Shown: positions 36,156-45,773 of the stretch, one piece after another | How the letters are laid out: every line of letters starts with the position of its first letter | Numbering within the stretch: position 1 is the first letter of the stretch | From: an uncultured Granulosicoccaceae bacterium | GTDB lineage: Bacteria > Pseudomonadota > Gammaproteobacteria > Granulosicoccales > Granulosicoccaceae | Reading direction: 5' to 3' | Length of the DNA stretch: 64,000 nt | NCBI GenBank assembly: GCA_937920585.1 | Contig: CAKZSB010000108.1 | Coordinates: 41,078-105,077, forward strand | Notes under the pieces: model-generated | What the model was told of the DNA's origin: nothing | What the model saw: only the letters and a program-made list of their open reading frames with translations | Databases searched by the model: none | Position numbers and translations under genes: made by a program

Positions 36156-37697
36156 TTAAACTTCGCGGGTGACCCGAAGCACTTCTTCCAACGAAGTGGC
36201 ACCTTCTTTAACCAGTCGGAAACCATCTTCAGTGATGCCCGGTGACATCTGCCGCGCGTACTGTTCCATTTCATGTTCTGCAGCGCCGTCGTGAATCATG
36301 TTGCGTATGGTTTCATCGACCAGCACCACCTCATAGACGCCTGTTCGTCCAACGTAGCCACTGTGATTGCAACGCGTGCAACCATGCGCTGAATAGAGCA
36401 CCGGTTCATCAGTCTCGGATAAGCCAAGTGTCTGTCGTTCGGCGGCGCCGGCGTGATGTTCTGATTTGCAATCGGGACAGAGTAACCTCACGAGCCGTTG
36501 TGCAACCAGCCCAACCAGGCTGGATGACAGCAAAAAGGGCTCGACACCCATGTCGCGCAATCGGGTGACAGACCCGATTGCAGTGTTAGTGTGCAAGGTG
36601 GAAAGAACCAGGTGGCCGGTAAGACTGGCTTGAACGGCGATTTCGGCCGTTTCGACATCGCGGATCTCACCGACCATGACGATATCCGGATCCTGCCGAA
36701 GAATAGCGCGCAAGCCACGTGCAAAGGTAAGGTCTACTTTGGTGTTGACTTGCGTTTGACCGATTCCGTCGAGATAGTATTCGATTGGATCTTCAACAGT
36801 AAGAATCGTGTTGCGAGCATTATTCAGTTTCGTCAGTGCGGCGTACAGGCTGGTGGTTTTACCTGAACCTGTGGGCCCCGTTACCAGGATAATTCCGTGT
36901 GGCAGTTTAAGGACTTTCTCCAGACTCAGTCGTGTCTGGTCGGCCATGCCTAAGTGTTCCAGGTTGAGCCTGCCTGCTTGTTTGTCCAGCAATCTCAATA
37001 CAACTCTTTCGCCGTGACCCGATGGCAGAGTAGACACACGTACATCAACTGGCCGGCCTGCCAGCCGTAGCGAGATTCGGCCATCTTGAGGCAGTCTTTT
37101 TTCAGCGATATCCAGTTTGGCCATCACTTTGATTCTGGAAATTACCTGCATCGCGATATGGTGCGGAGGTTCCATCAAGTTGTTCATCACCCCGTCCACG
37201 CGGTAGCGAACCGACAACCGTTTTTCGAACGGCTCGATATGTACGTCTGAAGCGCCTTTGCGAATAGCCTCGGTCAGCATCGCGTTGATCAGTCGTATGA
37301 CGGGCGCATCGTCCTGTGACTCCATCAGATCTTCAGGCTCAAGCGATTCAGCCATGCGATCGAGGTCCAGTTCGTCGCCAAAGTCGTCCATGATATTCAT
37401 GGAATCGCCGGTCTCGCCCTGGTAGGTGCGAGTGAGCAGCAGATCAAAATCGTCTTCGCTCACTGAACGAAGTGACACCTGGCGAGCGGCAATGCGCCGT
37501 GCTTCCAGCAAGGCCGTGTTGGTGGCGCCGGTCTTGTAAACCAGCGTCGGACTGTCCTCGCTGGATTCATCGATTAGTACACCATTGCGTTTTGCATAGC
37601 TGTACGGCAGCCGAATTCGCGTTGGCTGGGCAACTTGTTCCAGTTCGCTCGTTAGATCAACGGGCTGATGGGCTACTGTCGATTGTGAGTTGCTCAA
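36156..37697 (-). CDS. gspE: Type II secretion assembly ATPase GspE
   Basis: A 513-residue hexameric ATPase that drives pseudopilus assembly. It has Walker A GPTGSGKT at 274-281, the Asp box VEDPIE and Walker B with VGEIRDVETAEIA. A tetracysteine zinc site is formed by C407/C410 and C440/C443. The N-terminal GspL-binding region is short. Start is a TTG at 37697 with no clear ribosome site. It is 142 bases after gspD. Confidence 0.95.
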   Translation of the reverse strand: MSNSQSTVAHQPVDLTSELEQVAQPTRIRLPYSYAKRNGVLIDESSEDSPTLVYKTGATNTALLEARRIAARQVSLRSVSEDDFDLLLTRTYQGETGDSMNIMDDFGDELDLDRMAESLEPEDLMESQDDAPVIRLINAMLTEAIRKGASDVHIEPFEKRLSVRYRVDGVMNNLMEPPHHIAMQVISRIKVMAKLDIAEKRLPQDGRISLRLAGRPVDVRVSTLPSGHGERVVLRLLDKQAGRLNLEHLGMADQTRLSLEKVLKLPHGIILVTGPTGSGKTTSLYAALTKLNNARNTILTVEDPIEYYLDGIGQTQVNTKVDLTFARGLRAILRQDPDIVMVGEIRDVETAEIAVQASLTGHLVLSTLHTNTAIGSVTRLRDMGVEPFLLSSSLVGLVAQRLVRLLCPDCKSEHHAGAAERQTLGLSETDEPVLYSAHGCTRCNHSGYVGRTGVYEVVLVDETIRNMIHDGAAEHEMEQYARQMSPGITEDGFRLVKEGATSLEEVLRVTREV

Positions 37698-37839
37698 ACG
37701 CTAATACCCGCTTTTACCGCGATTGGAACCGACCGTTTGCCATCAGCCAGTGTGGTCAGTGGATGATGCTGCTCTGGCGATGTGTCAACTGATGTGAAAA
37801 ACTGTGAAAACTGCATGCCAAAACCGTTTGATAGTCCGC

Positions 37840-40137
37840 TCAGTTCGTCGTTGCGTTGTCTTCCAGCGCAGGTAATTCGCTGAACGTGACGACTGAATTG
37901 TCTTCCGGATTTTGTTCTGCTGGATCTGCCGATGTCTGTGTTTCCACAGGCAGCCGGGGCGCCAATGAATCCGGAGTCAGGGCAGGCGCAGCTAATGGTT
38001 TGGTCGTTGCGATTGTCGGGGCTCGTCGCGCCTGACCGTCAGCCACTGGCTTGCCATCCAGAAACAGTTTCAAATCGGGCAGGGACGGGCGTTCCTTTAC
38101 TGCTGTCTTGTCCTTTTCCTGGTGATAGAGCGTTTGCTCGGATCGAAGCAGTTTGTATTTCGAATTACTGAAAGTTGAAGCCGATTGACTATCGCGCATG
38201 ATCACCGGATGGAGAAAGATCATCAGGTTTTGCTTTCTCTTTTGTGTGCTCCGGTATCGAAACAATTTGCCAATCACCGGAATATCACCAAGAAAGGGTA
38301 CCTTTTCTTCCACGTCGGTGATCTGATCGTCAATTAGTCCGCCGAGGACCAGAGTTTGACCATCGTCGACCAATACTGTGGTTTTGATCGATCGCACGCT
38401 GGTAGTAATGTCTGCGGCGCCGGTGAGCGCGGTGGTATTAACGCCTGACACTTCCTGTTCAAGCTCCATTTTGATACTGTTGCCTTCATTGATCTGGGGT
38501 TTGACCTTCAGTGTCAGGCCAATATCACGTCGTTCGATTGTCTGGAACGGGTTGTCGTTGTTATTCGACAATTGTTGGCCGGTGACAAAGGGTACGTTGG
38601 AGCCAACGATAATCTCCGCTTCTTCATTGTCGAGGGTCACGAGGCTCGGTGTGGACAGGATGTTGTTGTCCGCATCCGATGCGATGGCGCGAACCAGAAA
38701 GCCAAAATCGATCTCGCCGGAACCGAATCGCCCCAGTGCGAGTGAAATACCTGATCCCAGAGATGAAGGTACAGCGCCGCCCTGTGCGGCAGCGGCCAGG
38801 GCTGCTGCTGAGTCCGTTCCGCCACCGAGATTGGTGTAGCCTAGTGGCGCTTCTTTGTCGCTGCCATCGATGAGAAAGTTAATACCGAACTCTCGGGTGT
38901 TGTCTTCGGTTATTTCCGCAATGACCGCTTCAACCAGAACCTGCGCACGGCGTATATCCAACTGACGAATAACCGCGAGAATGTTTTGCATCTCGTCCAG
39001 CGGTGCTGTGATGATCAGAGAGTTGGTGTGCGCATCGGCCTGAATGTCCACATTTGACTGCCCGCTGTCAGCGGCACTGCGTTGGCGAACTTCGTTAGCG
39101 CGCTGGTTAGCAGCGGCACTTTGTGCGGCCTGCGCTGCCGCATTGTTAGCGCCATTTGTTTGTTGCTGGGGCTGAGAGGGTGTGGCGATACCTGCGGTAG
39201 TGACACTGGTGGTGCCAACCTTTGCCTGTCCTTGTGATACGCCCTGCAGGATGCCAACCAGATCTTCCGCGTTGGCGTATTTCAAATAAACCACGCGGGT
39301 GTTCCCACCCGATACGATCGGTGTGTCCAGGTGGGCAATCAGCCCTCTGATCCGCACCCGAACGGCCCGGTCGCCACTGATCAATACACTATTCGTTCGT
39401 TCATCTGCCACCAGCTGCATGCTACCGGGCACTTGCTGACCACCGACATTGCCTCGCTGCAGTGTTGCCAGTGTTCTCACAATCTCTGCGGCCGAGGCGT
39501 GTTCGAGCCTGACAATCTCGATTTCCTCGTTGTCTGGCCGGTCTATTTTTTTGATGATGTTCATCAGGCGTTCAATATTCGCGGCCCGGTCAGTGATGAT
39601 CAGTGAGTTCGTCGCTGCATAGGCAGCCAGGTGGCCCTGTTGTGGAACCAGTGGCCGTAATATAGGTACCAGCTGCGCCGCAGGCACATTAACCACCGGT
39701 ACAACCTGCGTGACCAACTGGTCGTTTGTGCCTACTGTGTCGCCCAACAGCGGAACGGGCCCCTGTTTGGCGGTAACGTCGGGTACGATCTTGATCAGGT
39801 CGCCAGCCGGTACCGCTGAGTAGCCGTGTACTTGTAAAACCGAGAGAAAAACGTTGTACAGGCCATCCGAGTCGACAGGGTCAGTGGAGATGACGGTGAC
39901 TTTCGCCTTGACTCGAGGGTCAACGACGAAATTGCGCCCGGTTTGCTTTGAGACAGTGGCAATGAGGGAATGGATGTCGGTGTTTTTCAGGTTTAACGTG
40001 AAATCACCGCCGCCACTGCCTTGCGTGACTGTTTCCGTATTCTCGCTTTGCGCGACCACGTTGTTGCAAATCAGAAACACCACTAGGGCGATGCTCGCCT
40101 GCAGACGTGATCTGAATGATTTTGATTTAATAATCAA
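37840..40137 (-). CDS. gspD: Type II secretion outer-membrane secretin GspD
   Basis: A 765-residue secretin forming the outer-membrane channel. After a signal peptide (ending NNVVAQS) come the N0 domain (FTLNLKNTDIHSLIATVSKQ) and three N-domains with SLIITDRAANIERL and VLVEAVIAEITED marks. The secretin domain (about 400-640) has VPFLGDIPVIGKLFRY and the ends LVLGGLIDDQ and MIFLHPVIMRD. A Gln/Asn/Ala-rich linker sits near 310-345. The C-terminal 110 residues are Pro/Asp-rich, possibly the pilotin or anchor region. It follows gspC by 100 bases. Confidence 0.96.
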   Translation of the reverse strand: MIIKSKSFRSRLQASIALVVFLICNNVVAQSENTETVTQGSGGGDFTLNLKNTDIHSLIATVSKQTGRNFVVDPRVKAKVTVISTDPVDSDGLYNVFLSVLQVHGYSAVPAGDLIKIVPDVTAKQGPVPLLGDTVGTNDQLVTQVVPVVNVPAAQLVPILRPLVPQQGHLAAYAATNSLIITDRAANIERLMNIIKKIDRPDNEEIEIVRLEHASAAEIVRTLATLQRGNVGGQQVPGSMQLVADERTNSVLISGDRAVRVRIRGLIAHLDTPIVSGGNTRVVYLKYANAEDLVGILQGVSQGQAKVGTTSVTTAGIATPSQPQQQTNGANNAAAQAAQSAAANQRANEVRQRSAADSGQSNVDIQADAHTNSLIITAPLDEMQNILAVIRQLDIRRAQVLVEAVIAEITEDNTREFGINFLIDGSDKEAPLGYTNLGGGTDSAAALAAAAQGGAVPSSLGSGISLALGRFGSGEIDFGFLVRAIASDADNNILSTPSLVTLDNEEAEIIVGSNVPFVTGQQLSNNNDNPFQTIERRDIGLTLKVKPQINEGNSIKMELEQEVSGVNTTALTGAADITTSVRSIKTTVLVDDGQTLVLGGLIDDQITDVEEKVPFLGDIPVIGKLFRYRSTQKRKQNLMIFLHPVIMRDSQSASTFSNSKYKLLRSEQTLYHQEKDKTAVKERPSLPDLKLFLDGKPVADGQARRAPTIATTKPLAAPALTPDSLAPRLPVETQTSADPAEQNPEDNSVVTFSELPALEDNATTN

Positions 40138-40237
40138 AGGTTTACCTTGTTTATGTACATATATTCAAGGGCAACACAACCCGTAAATGCTGATAATAAA
40201 GCATTTTAGTGTCGGGGTTGTAAAGAAATTATTGCAT

Positions 40238-41110
40238 CTATTGCAATGGTATGACGATCGGGATTTCAACGCCGTCGCGCAATATCGTCAAGTCGATGCT
40301 GCTGGCTTTCACCAGTTTCCGGAGTGCCCTTATGCCGTTTTTCTGGTTCGCCAGCGCGATGCCATTTACCTGGGTAACCACGTCACCTGGCAGCACACCG
40401 TTTGCTTCCAGGATTGCTGCGTTTTGTTTTGGCGTTAACCGGTACCCAAGGATGCGGCCGTTTTCTCGATAGGGAACTGCACTCACAAGCTTGTTCAGCA
40501 TTGCCGGGTTCTTAACCAGAGTATCCCGGATTGCTTTGGGTGAGTCGGGTAGCTGTATCGGTTCGGCGGTATTTTGTGCGTTGCCAGCGCTGGCGGTGTC
40601 AGTCGCACCTGGAAGATTCTCCAATCCAACGTTTCGTCCTGTGGAGGCAACTTTCTCGGGCAGCTTGAGTATTTCCTCGCGGCCGCCGTTGTCTATCACC
40701 ACCTCACTGGTACGAACTTCATGTAATACCGCTCTGCCAATCACTGACTCGCCAACCCGGAAAACCTGTTCAGGCTTGCCGTTTGCGCTAATAATCGCCA
40801 ACGCTTGATCGGCCGGATTGGCGGCGTACACACCAATCAGCGAAAGATTGAGTTTTGTTTCCGGTGCTATAACCTTCCGTTCCACTTTGGGTGCCGGTTT
40901 GACACCAGCCTCGCCGAAAATGTGTTTCCCGGCGGCAGACAGTGCCATATCGGCTATAGAGGGGCCTGCGCTCGCAGTGACGACGATGGCCTCCGGAGAT
41001 TCCACAGAGTGAGTGTTGGCGACAGGCACAAGCCTCAAGGCGATAGTGGCGCCTACATAGCCAATCAAAATGATGAGAATTCGGCTCACCCAGGGTGCTA
41101 GCCTAGACAT
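40238..41110 (-). CDS. gspC: Type II secretion inner-membrane protein GspC
   Basis: A 290-residue bitopic protein that links the inner-membrane platform to the secretin and helps select substrates. It has one N-terminal helix (LIILIGYVGATIALRLV) and an HR domain near 85-155 (LSLIGVYAANPADQALAIIS, VIGRAVLHEV). The C-terminal PDZ-like domain has RILGYRLTPKQNAAILEANG and LPGDVVTQVNGIAL. It is first of gspC-D-E-F. Confidence 0.93.
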   Translation of the reverse strand: MSRLAPWVSRILIILIGYVGATIALRLVPVANTHSVESPEAIVVTASAGPSIADMALSAAGKHIFGEAGVKPAPKVERKVIAPETKLNLSLIGVYAANPADQALAIISANGKPEQVFRVGESVIGRAVLHEVRTSEVVIDNGGREEILKLPEKVASTGRNVGLENLPGATDTASAGNAQNTAEPIQLPDSPKAIRDTLVKNPAMLNKLVSAVPYRENGRILGYRLTPKQNAAILEANGVLPGDVVTQVNGIALANQKNGIRALRKLVKASSIDLTILRDGVEIPIVIPLQ

Positions 41111-41478
41111 CGATCTGCCCCATTAGTTGTAAGTTGTGCATGCTCATGTCTGTATCAGGCGTACGATTTCACGCACATAGTATTGCTTTAGTGTTTCGGA
41201 ATTCAACATCACAGCGCTACAACTTGTATAGATGTACTGGCACATTGTAGGTTGTGAGTCGTTGCAGCCGCTTGAACAACCGGCCGGCCCACTCTGGTAA
41301 CGGCTCTATGCTAGCGGTTGTGCACCGCCGGAAAGGTGTTTTTACCGAAACCTTACGGATGGGGACATGATCGCGGAGTTGCTATTCGAGTTCTTGACGG
41401 GCTCAAGACGAATAGCTGACGACATCGGGGGGTGGAGTGCTGATCGGCCAGCTCGGCCGATCAACGAGGAGGGTCAGA
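41111..41478. other. 368-base gap between gspC and the HU-fusion gene, with two hairpins
   Basis: It carries the promoter region of gspC (leftward). At 41381-41416, GCTATTCG plus TCTTGA pair with TCAAGA plus CGAATAGC across a CGGGC loop with a 3-base bulge. At 41441-41463, TGATCGGCC pairs perfectly with GGCCGATCA. Both lie past the HU-fusion stop and lack T tracts, so they look like 3' stems or Rho-dependent ends. Confidence 0.55.
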
Positions 41479-41940
41479 TTAGACCATTTCCTTAAGCATT
41501 TTCAGCGGTGTGATTTTTACCTTTTTGCTGGCAGGCTTCGCCTTGAACATCACTTCTTCACCAGTGAATCGATTGATTCCCATGCGCGCTTTGCGGGCGG
41601 GTGTTTTGACAGCCTTGATTTTCATCAATCCTGGCAGATTGAAGTATTGTGGGCCTCGTGGGGCCAGGTTCTTCCCAATTAGGCCGGCGAGAGAATCAAT
41701 CACAGACACTACCTGAGCTTTGCTTAGGTTAGTTTCTTCTGCGATTGTCGCCATGATTTCTGATTTGGTTGGCGGCTTCTTGTCTTTACCTGCAGCTTTT
41801 GCGGACGCCTTTTTCTTGCCTGCAGCCTTCTTCTTTCCAGCGACCTTTTTTCCAGCTACCTTCTTAGCGGCAACTTTTTTGGATACAACCTTCTTCTTGC
41901 CAGCTGCCTTCTTTTTTGCCGCTGCCTTTTTCTTAGCCAT
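41479..41940 (-). CDS. HU-family nucleoid protein with histone H1-like lysine-rich N-terminus
   Basis: A 153-residue fusion. Residues 1-55 are almost only Lys, Ala, Gly and Val in KKAAGKKK-type repeats, like bacterial H1 homologues. Residues 56-153 are an HU/IHF fold: TKSEIMATIAEETNLSKAQV, then APRGPQYFNLPGLMKIK, KTPARKARMGIN and RFTGEEV. Ordinary HU is about 90 residues without this arm. It likely compacts DNA with higher affinity or bridges strands. The ATG at 41940 fits the GAGG upstream better than the in-frame TTG at 41949. The Lys tract is repetitive enough to vary in length between strains. Confidence 0.88.
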   Translation of the reverse strand: MAKKKAAAKKKAAGKKKVVSKKVAAKKVAGKKVAGKKKAAGKKKASAKAAGKDKKPPTKSEIMATIAEETNLSKAQVVSVIDSLAGLIGKNLAPRGPQYFNLPGLMKIKAVKTPARKARMGINRFTGEEVMFKAKPASKKVKITPLKMLKEMV

Positions 41941-42364
41941 TTTTACCAAGCCTCGTGAGTTAAATGTTTACGGTTAGATTGAATATTTGGGTAATCGACT
42001 GAGCGTAGCGCTCCGCTCCTGCACATTTTTAATGTTCAGGCTAATCGGTGTGAGATGGACACAAGACTGGCTAAACCGAAATTCATGGTTTACGCGATCA
42101 CGCTAGCGGTTGGCGGATAACTGTAGGGTCGATTGGACGTCTCCGTACGGCGCGCATAATACCTGAATTGCACCGTAATCCAACAGATTTTATAAAAATT
42201 CACTGTATTTTGGTCTTTTTGGGTAATAAACCGGCGAAAACAACTGTTTTTTCGACGATTTAAAAAGAGCCACAGACGAGGAGTCTAGACGATACCTGCA
42301 AAATTCGCCTTAATTTGGGCAGTTTTTACTATCGGGCTCAAGGTGGATTGCTGGTTCTGGCTAA
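41941..42364. other. 424-base AT-rich gap upstream of the HU-fusion gene
   Basis: There is no gene here. The stretch around 42185-42265 is markedly AT-rich (runs of T and A), which suits a promoter/UP-element zone or nucleoid-protein binding. A candidate promoter is listed separately at 42156-42183. The left end also holds the 3' trailer of yggT, with no clear terminator. Confidence 0.45.
42156..42183 (-). promoter_or_regulatory. Possible sigma-70 promoter for the HU-fusion gene
   Basis: Read on the minus strand, TTGGAT and TATTAT are 16 bases apart, with GG before the -10 and an AT-rich block upstream. It would give a leader of about 210 bases, which is long. The -35 matches poorly. Confidence 0.25.
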
Positions 42365-42922
42365 TTACATCAGGGGTTGTACCACTAGTATTCTTACAAA
42401 TTGCAACCCAATCAGCGCGACGAGCGGGCTGAGATCGAACCCGCCCATGGCTGGCATGATGCGCTGAATAGGGCGCATGACAGGACTGGTTATCGACTGC
42501 AACAATGATGCAACCGGGTGTCCGCCCGGTGAGATCCAGCTCAGGATTACCAGTGCGATTATCGAGTAGATAAAGACATCGAATACCAGGCTGATCAGGC
42601 CGACGAAGGCTCTCCAAAAGCTGTCGCCCCAGCCACCCATGTTGATGTCGCCGAAATTCAGACCTTTTAACAACGTGAACTTGATCAGCAACACGAGGAA
42701 GCAGAGGACCAGCGCTGCAATATCCTGTCCGCCGACGCCCGGAACAACTCGGCGCAGTGGTACCAGCAGAGGATTAGTCGCTTTTACGACGAATTGGGAG
42801 ACTGGATTGTAGTAATCCGCACGGGTCAGTTGCATCAGAAATCTGAGCATGACGACCAGTGCGAAAAGGTCGAAAAGGGTGCTGATCAAATAATGAAACG
42901 CACTGATGCCGGAACTTGGCAT
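42365..42922 (-). CDS. yggT: YggT family membrane protein
   Basis: A 185-residue protein with two tandem YGGT units, each two helices with an amphipathic ending. Unit one has LFALVVMLRFLMQLTRADYY and NPLLVPLRRVVPGVGG; unit two has IIALVILSWISPGGHPVASL and SPVMRPIQRIMPAMGGFD. Role is not settled; homologues relate to osmotic or cell-shape functions. It follows proC by 80 bases, the common proC-yggT pairing. Confidence 0.92.
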   Translation of the reverse strand: MPSSGISAFHYLISTLFDLFALVVMLRFLMQLTRADYYNPVSQFVVKATNPLLVPLRRVVPGVGGQDIAALVLCFLVLLIKFTLLKGLNFGDINMGGWGDSFWRAFVGLISLVFDVFIYSIIALVILSWISPGGHPVASLLQSITSPVMRPIQRIMPAMGGFDLSPLVALIGLQFVRILVVQPLM

Positions 42923-43002
42923 GGGAAATCTCCGTAAATCTGTTTAGCGTATGAGAAGTTTGCGGGTACTGTTCAGCGGTGCTGTGGCATTTCGTAGTGG
43001 GT

Positions 43003-43815
43003 CTAATTCTGACCCAATTGTTCGGAGCGATCATGTGCGGCTTGCATGGCGCGTTCCACTATTTCATGGAAATTGTTGTCCGCGAAACTGTTCAATGCAG
43101 CTTCTGTGGTACCGCCTGGTGATGTCACGTTTTTTCGTAACTGAGCGGGGTTGTGTTCGCCGGTGTGTGCCATTCGAGCTGCTCCAAGGGCTGTCTGGAT
43201 GGCAAATTTATTGGCTAAATCAGGTGCCAGGCCCTGTTTAACAGCGGTATTGGTCATCGTTTCAATCAGCAGGAAGAAATATGCCGGTCCGGATCCGGAC
43301 AATGCGGTTATGGCATCCAGTTCGCTTTCCGATTCGACCCAGGCAACTACACCGGCCGCGCTCAGAATGGTGGTTGCAGCGTCCCGGTTGGCCGCTGAAA
43401 CATCAGTATTTGCAAATAGCGCAGTTGCTCCGCATTGCAACAGGGCGGGGGTGTTCGGCATGCATCTGACCAGGTCGAACGCTTCGTCGGCCCATTTGGT
43501 AATGTTTCTGCACTGCACACCCGCCGCAATCGATACAACGAGCTTTCCCTTAAGCTCAGGGCCAAGGGCACTAACCACTGTTTGCATTTGTTGCGGCTTA
43601 ACTGCAAGCACAATAATGTCCGCCGCGGCGGCTGCCGTGGCGTTATCGGCGTAGGTGCTGATTCCAAAATCTTCTGACAGTGCTGTAGTGGTTGCGGCGA
43701 GTGGGTCGCTGACGCTAACGCTTGCCGGTGCGTAACCATTCTCCAGCAAGCCGCCGATCAGGCTGCGGGCCATATTGCCGCCGCCAATGAAACTGATTGT
43801 TCTTGAGTTGGTCAC
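43003..43815 (-). CDS. proC: Pyrroline-5-carboxylate reductase
   Basis: Last step of proline synthesis, NAD(P)H-dependent. The 270-residue protein has FIGGGNMARSLIGGLL at the N-terminus, AVKPQQM, RCMPNTPALLQCGATAL and the signature ALSGSGPAYFFLLIETMTN with VTSPGGTTEAAL. Full length. It follows the transaldolase gene by 37 bases on the same strand. Confidence 0.97.
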   Translation of the reverse strand: MTNSRTISFIGGGNMARSLIGGLLENGYAPASVSVSDPLAATTTALSEDFGISTYADNATAAAAADIIVLAVKPQQMQTVVSALGPELKGKLVVSIAAGVQCRNITKWADEAFDLVRCMPNTPALLQCGATALFANTDVSAANRDAATTILSAAGVVAWVESESELDAITALSGSGPAYFFLLIETMTNTAVKQGLAPDLANKFAIQTALGAARMAHTGEHNPAQLRKNVTSPGGTTEAALNSFADNNFHEIVERAMQAAHDRSEQLGQN

Positions 43816-43852
43816 AGTGCTGATCTCTGCTTAACGAGGGAGCGCGTGGATG

Positions 43853-44974
43853 TCAGGCGAGATGCCGGGATTTTTCAGTGATTGCACTGAGCAGGCGTTC
43901 AAAAGCCTCTGCAAAGCCGGCGATACCCTCTGCCTCCAGGTCTTTCGTAATGGCGGCAAGATCTATATTCAGCGGGTGCAAGCTATTCAACAGCGCTTCA
44001 GAGCCGGATAGTCCATTGAGAAGCCGTGGTTCAACGATGCCATGGTCGCGGAAGCTATCCATGGTTTTTGGCGGTAGTGTGTTGACCGTTTCGGGCCCCA
44101 TCAGTTCCTCCACATAGTAGACGTCACGGTATTCAGGGTTCTTCGTCCCGGTACTGGCCCATAAAAGCCGCTGAGGCATAGCACCATGACTTTTCAGTGC
44201 GGCGAACCTTGAGCCTGCGAAAGTGTTCTGATAGTGCAAATAGGATGCTTTAGCGTTAGCGATGGCAATTTTGCCTAGTAGCGCAGTGGCGGCGCTGGTG
44301 TCGCTGTGTTGTTCCAACCGGGCATCCACACGAGAGTCTACGCGGCTGACAAAAAAGCTTGCCACTGAGGCGATCGCTGAAACCGGGGCCTTGTCTGCGA
44401 GCCTGCGTTCCAGCCCGGTGATATAGGCATTTGCAATATCGCGGTAGCGATCGAGTGAGAACAGTAGTGTGACATTGACGCTGATGCCCGATGCTGTGAG
44501 TTCCTCGAATGCGTGAACGCCGGCTTCGGTGCCTGGCACCTTGATCATCAGATTTGGACGATCCACTGCCTTGTGGAGTTCGAGTGCCTCCCGAATCGTA
44601 CCGTCACTGTCGTGGGCCAATGTCGGCGAGACTTCCAGGCTGACCATCCCGTCGTCGCCCCGGCTGTTGTCGAATACAGGCTTTAGAATATCAGCTGCTG
44701 CTTTAATATCCGATATGGCGAGGTGCTTGAAAATCTCCAGCGGGGGGATCGCTGGCTGGTCGCCAAGCAAGGTACGTATTTGCTGATCGTATTCCGAAGA
44801 ATTGGCTATCGCATTTTCAAATATTGCCGGATTTGATGTGATCCCGCAGATGTGGTCGTTATCGATGAGCCGCTGTAGTTCGCCAGATTCCATCAGACTG
44901 CGCTGGATGAAATCAAGCCAGATTGACTGGTCTAGCGCTTTGGCTGCCACCAAAGGATTGCTGGGAGTTTGCAT
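43853..44974 (-). CDS. tal: Transaldolase
   Basis: Pentose phosphate enzyme moving a three-carbon ketol unit. The 373-residue protein is of the longer transaldolase type found in actinobacteria, cyanobacteria and some proteobacteria. It has the N-terminal SIWLDFIQRSLMESGEL and GITSNPAIFENAI, the Schiff-base lysine K145 in NLMIKVPGTEAG and the VNVTLLFSLDRY block. Start is the ATG at 44974 with AGGA six bases upstream; the frame runs on to 45022. It sits between yggS and proC, which are adjacent in Pseudomonas, so it looks inserted into that block. Confidence 0.94.
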   Translation of the reverse strand: MQTPSNPLVAAKALDQSIWLDFIQRSLMESGELQRLIDNDHICGITSNPAIFENAIANSSEYDQQIRTLLGDQPAIPPLEIFKHLAISDIKAAADILKPVFDNSRGDDGMVSLEVSPTLAHDSDGTIREALELHKAVDRPNLMIKVPGTEAGVHAFEELTASGISVNVTLLFSLDRYRDIANAYITGLERRLADKAPVSAIASVASFFVSRVDSRVDARLEQHSDTSAATALLGKIAIANAKASYLHYQNTFAGSRFAALKSHGAMPQRLLWASTGTKNPEYRDVYYVEELMGPETVNTLPPKTMDSFRDHGIVEPRLLNGLSGSEALLNSLHPLNIDLAAITKDLEAEGIAGFAEAFERLLSAITEKSRHLA

Positions 44975-45074
44975 GTGAGTCCTGAAAATCTTCAGTGCGA
45001 TTGCGCGAAGTGTAACAGCCATGGGAGATGACAGTAACCCGTCACAGCAATTCAGTAGTGTCGGTGTCCGCTGG

Positions 45075-45773
45075 CTAAGGCCGATCCCGGCTGCCGAATA
45101 TTGCCGTGCCGATTCGCACCATCGTGGACCCTTCCGCTATTGCAGCTTCCATATCCGCGCTCATGCCGATCGACAGAGTATCGACGCCAGTGTGATCGCG
45201 TTGCATCTGCTGATAGATGTCGCGCAATCTGGCAAAAACATGGCGTTGGTCTTCAAGGTTTTGACGTGGTGCGGGAATAGCCATTAAGCCGCGCAATTTC
45301 AGTGAGGGGGAACCAATGATCGACTCGACCAGTTGATCCACTTCTTCTGGCTGGCAACCAGCCTTGCTGGCTTCAGCATCGATATTGATCTGTATGCAGA
45401 CATTGAGCGGTGGTAGCTCGGGTGCTCGCTGTGCGGCGAGTCTGGTGACTATCCTCAGTCTATCGATACTCTGCACCCAGTGGTAGTGGTTGGCTACCAG
45501 CCGAGTTTTATTCGATTGAATGTTGCCGATGAAATGCCATTCGAGTGTCGGATCGGCGATTTGGGTCTGTTTATCGATTCCCTCTTCGATGTAGTTCTCG
45601 CCGAAGGCGTGCTGGCCCGATTGTGCTGCCAGTTGCACCAGCTCGAGTGGTTTGGTTTTGCTCACAGCCAACAGCCTCACTGATCCCGCAGGCCGTTCAT
45701 AGCGCTGTTCGAGCGTCGCTATCTGTTGTTTGATGGTGTGCAGATTGTCGAGGATCGATGGCTGTTGTGTCAT
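45075..45773 (-). CDS. yggS: PLP homeostasis protein YggS
   Basis: A 232-residue PLP-binding protein of the YBL036C/YggS family, which balances vitamin B6 and keto/amino acid pools. The cofactor lysine is K39 in LLAVSKTKP. HAFGENYIEEGIDK, WHFIGNIQSNKTRLV and LSIGMSADMEAAIAEGSTMV with RIGTAIFG are all present. It is divergent from pilT, a classic arrangement. Confidence 0.96.
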   Translation of the reverse strand: MTQQPSILDNLHTIKQQIATLEQRYERPAGSVRLLAVSKTKPLELVQLAAQSGQHAFGENYIEEGIDKQTQIADPTLEWHFIGNIQSNKTRLVANHYHWVQSIDRLRIVTRLAAQRAPELPPLNVCIQINIDAEASKAGCQPEEVDQLVESIIGSPSLKLRGLMAIPAPRQNLEDQRHVFARLRDIYQQMQRDHTGVDTLSIGMSADMEAAIAEGSTMVRIGTAIFGSRDRP

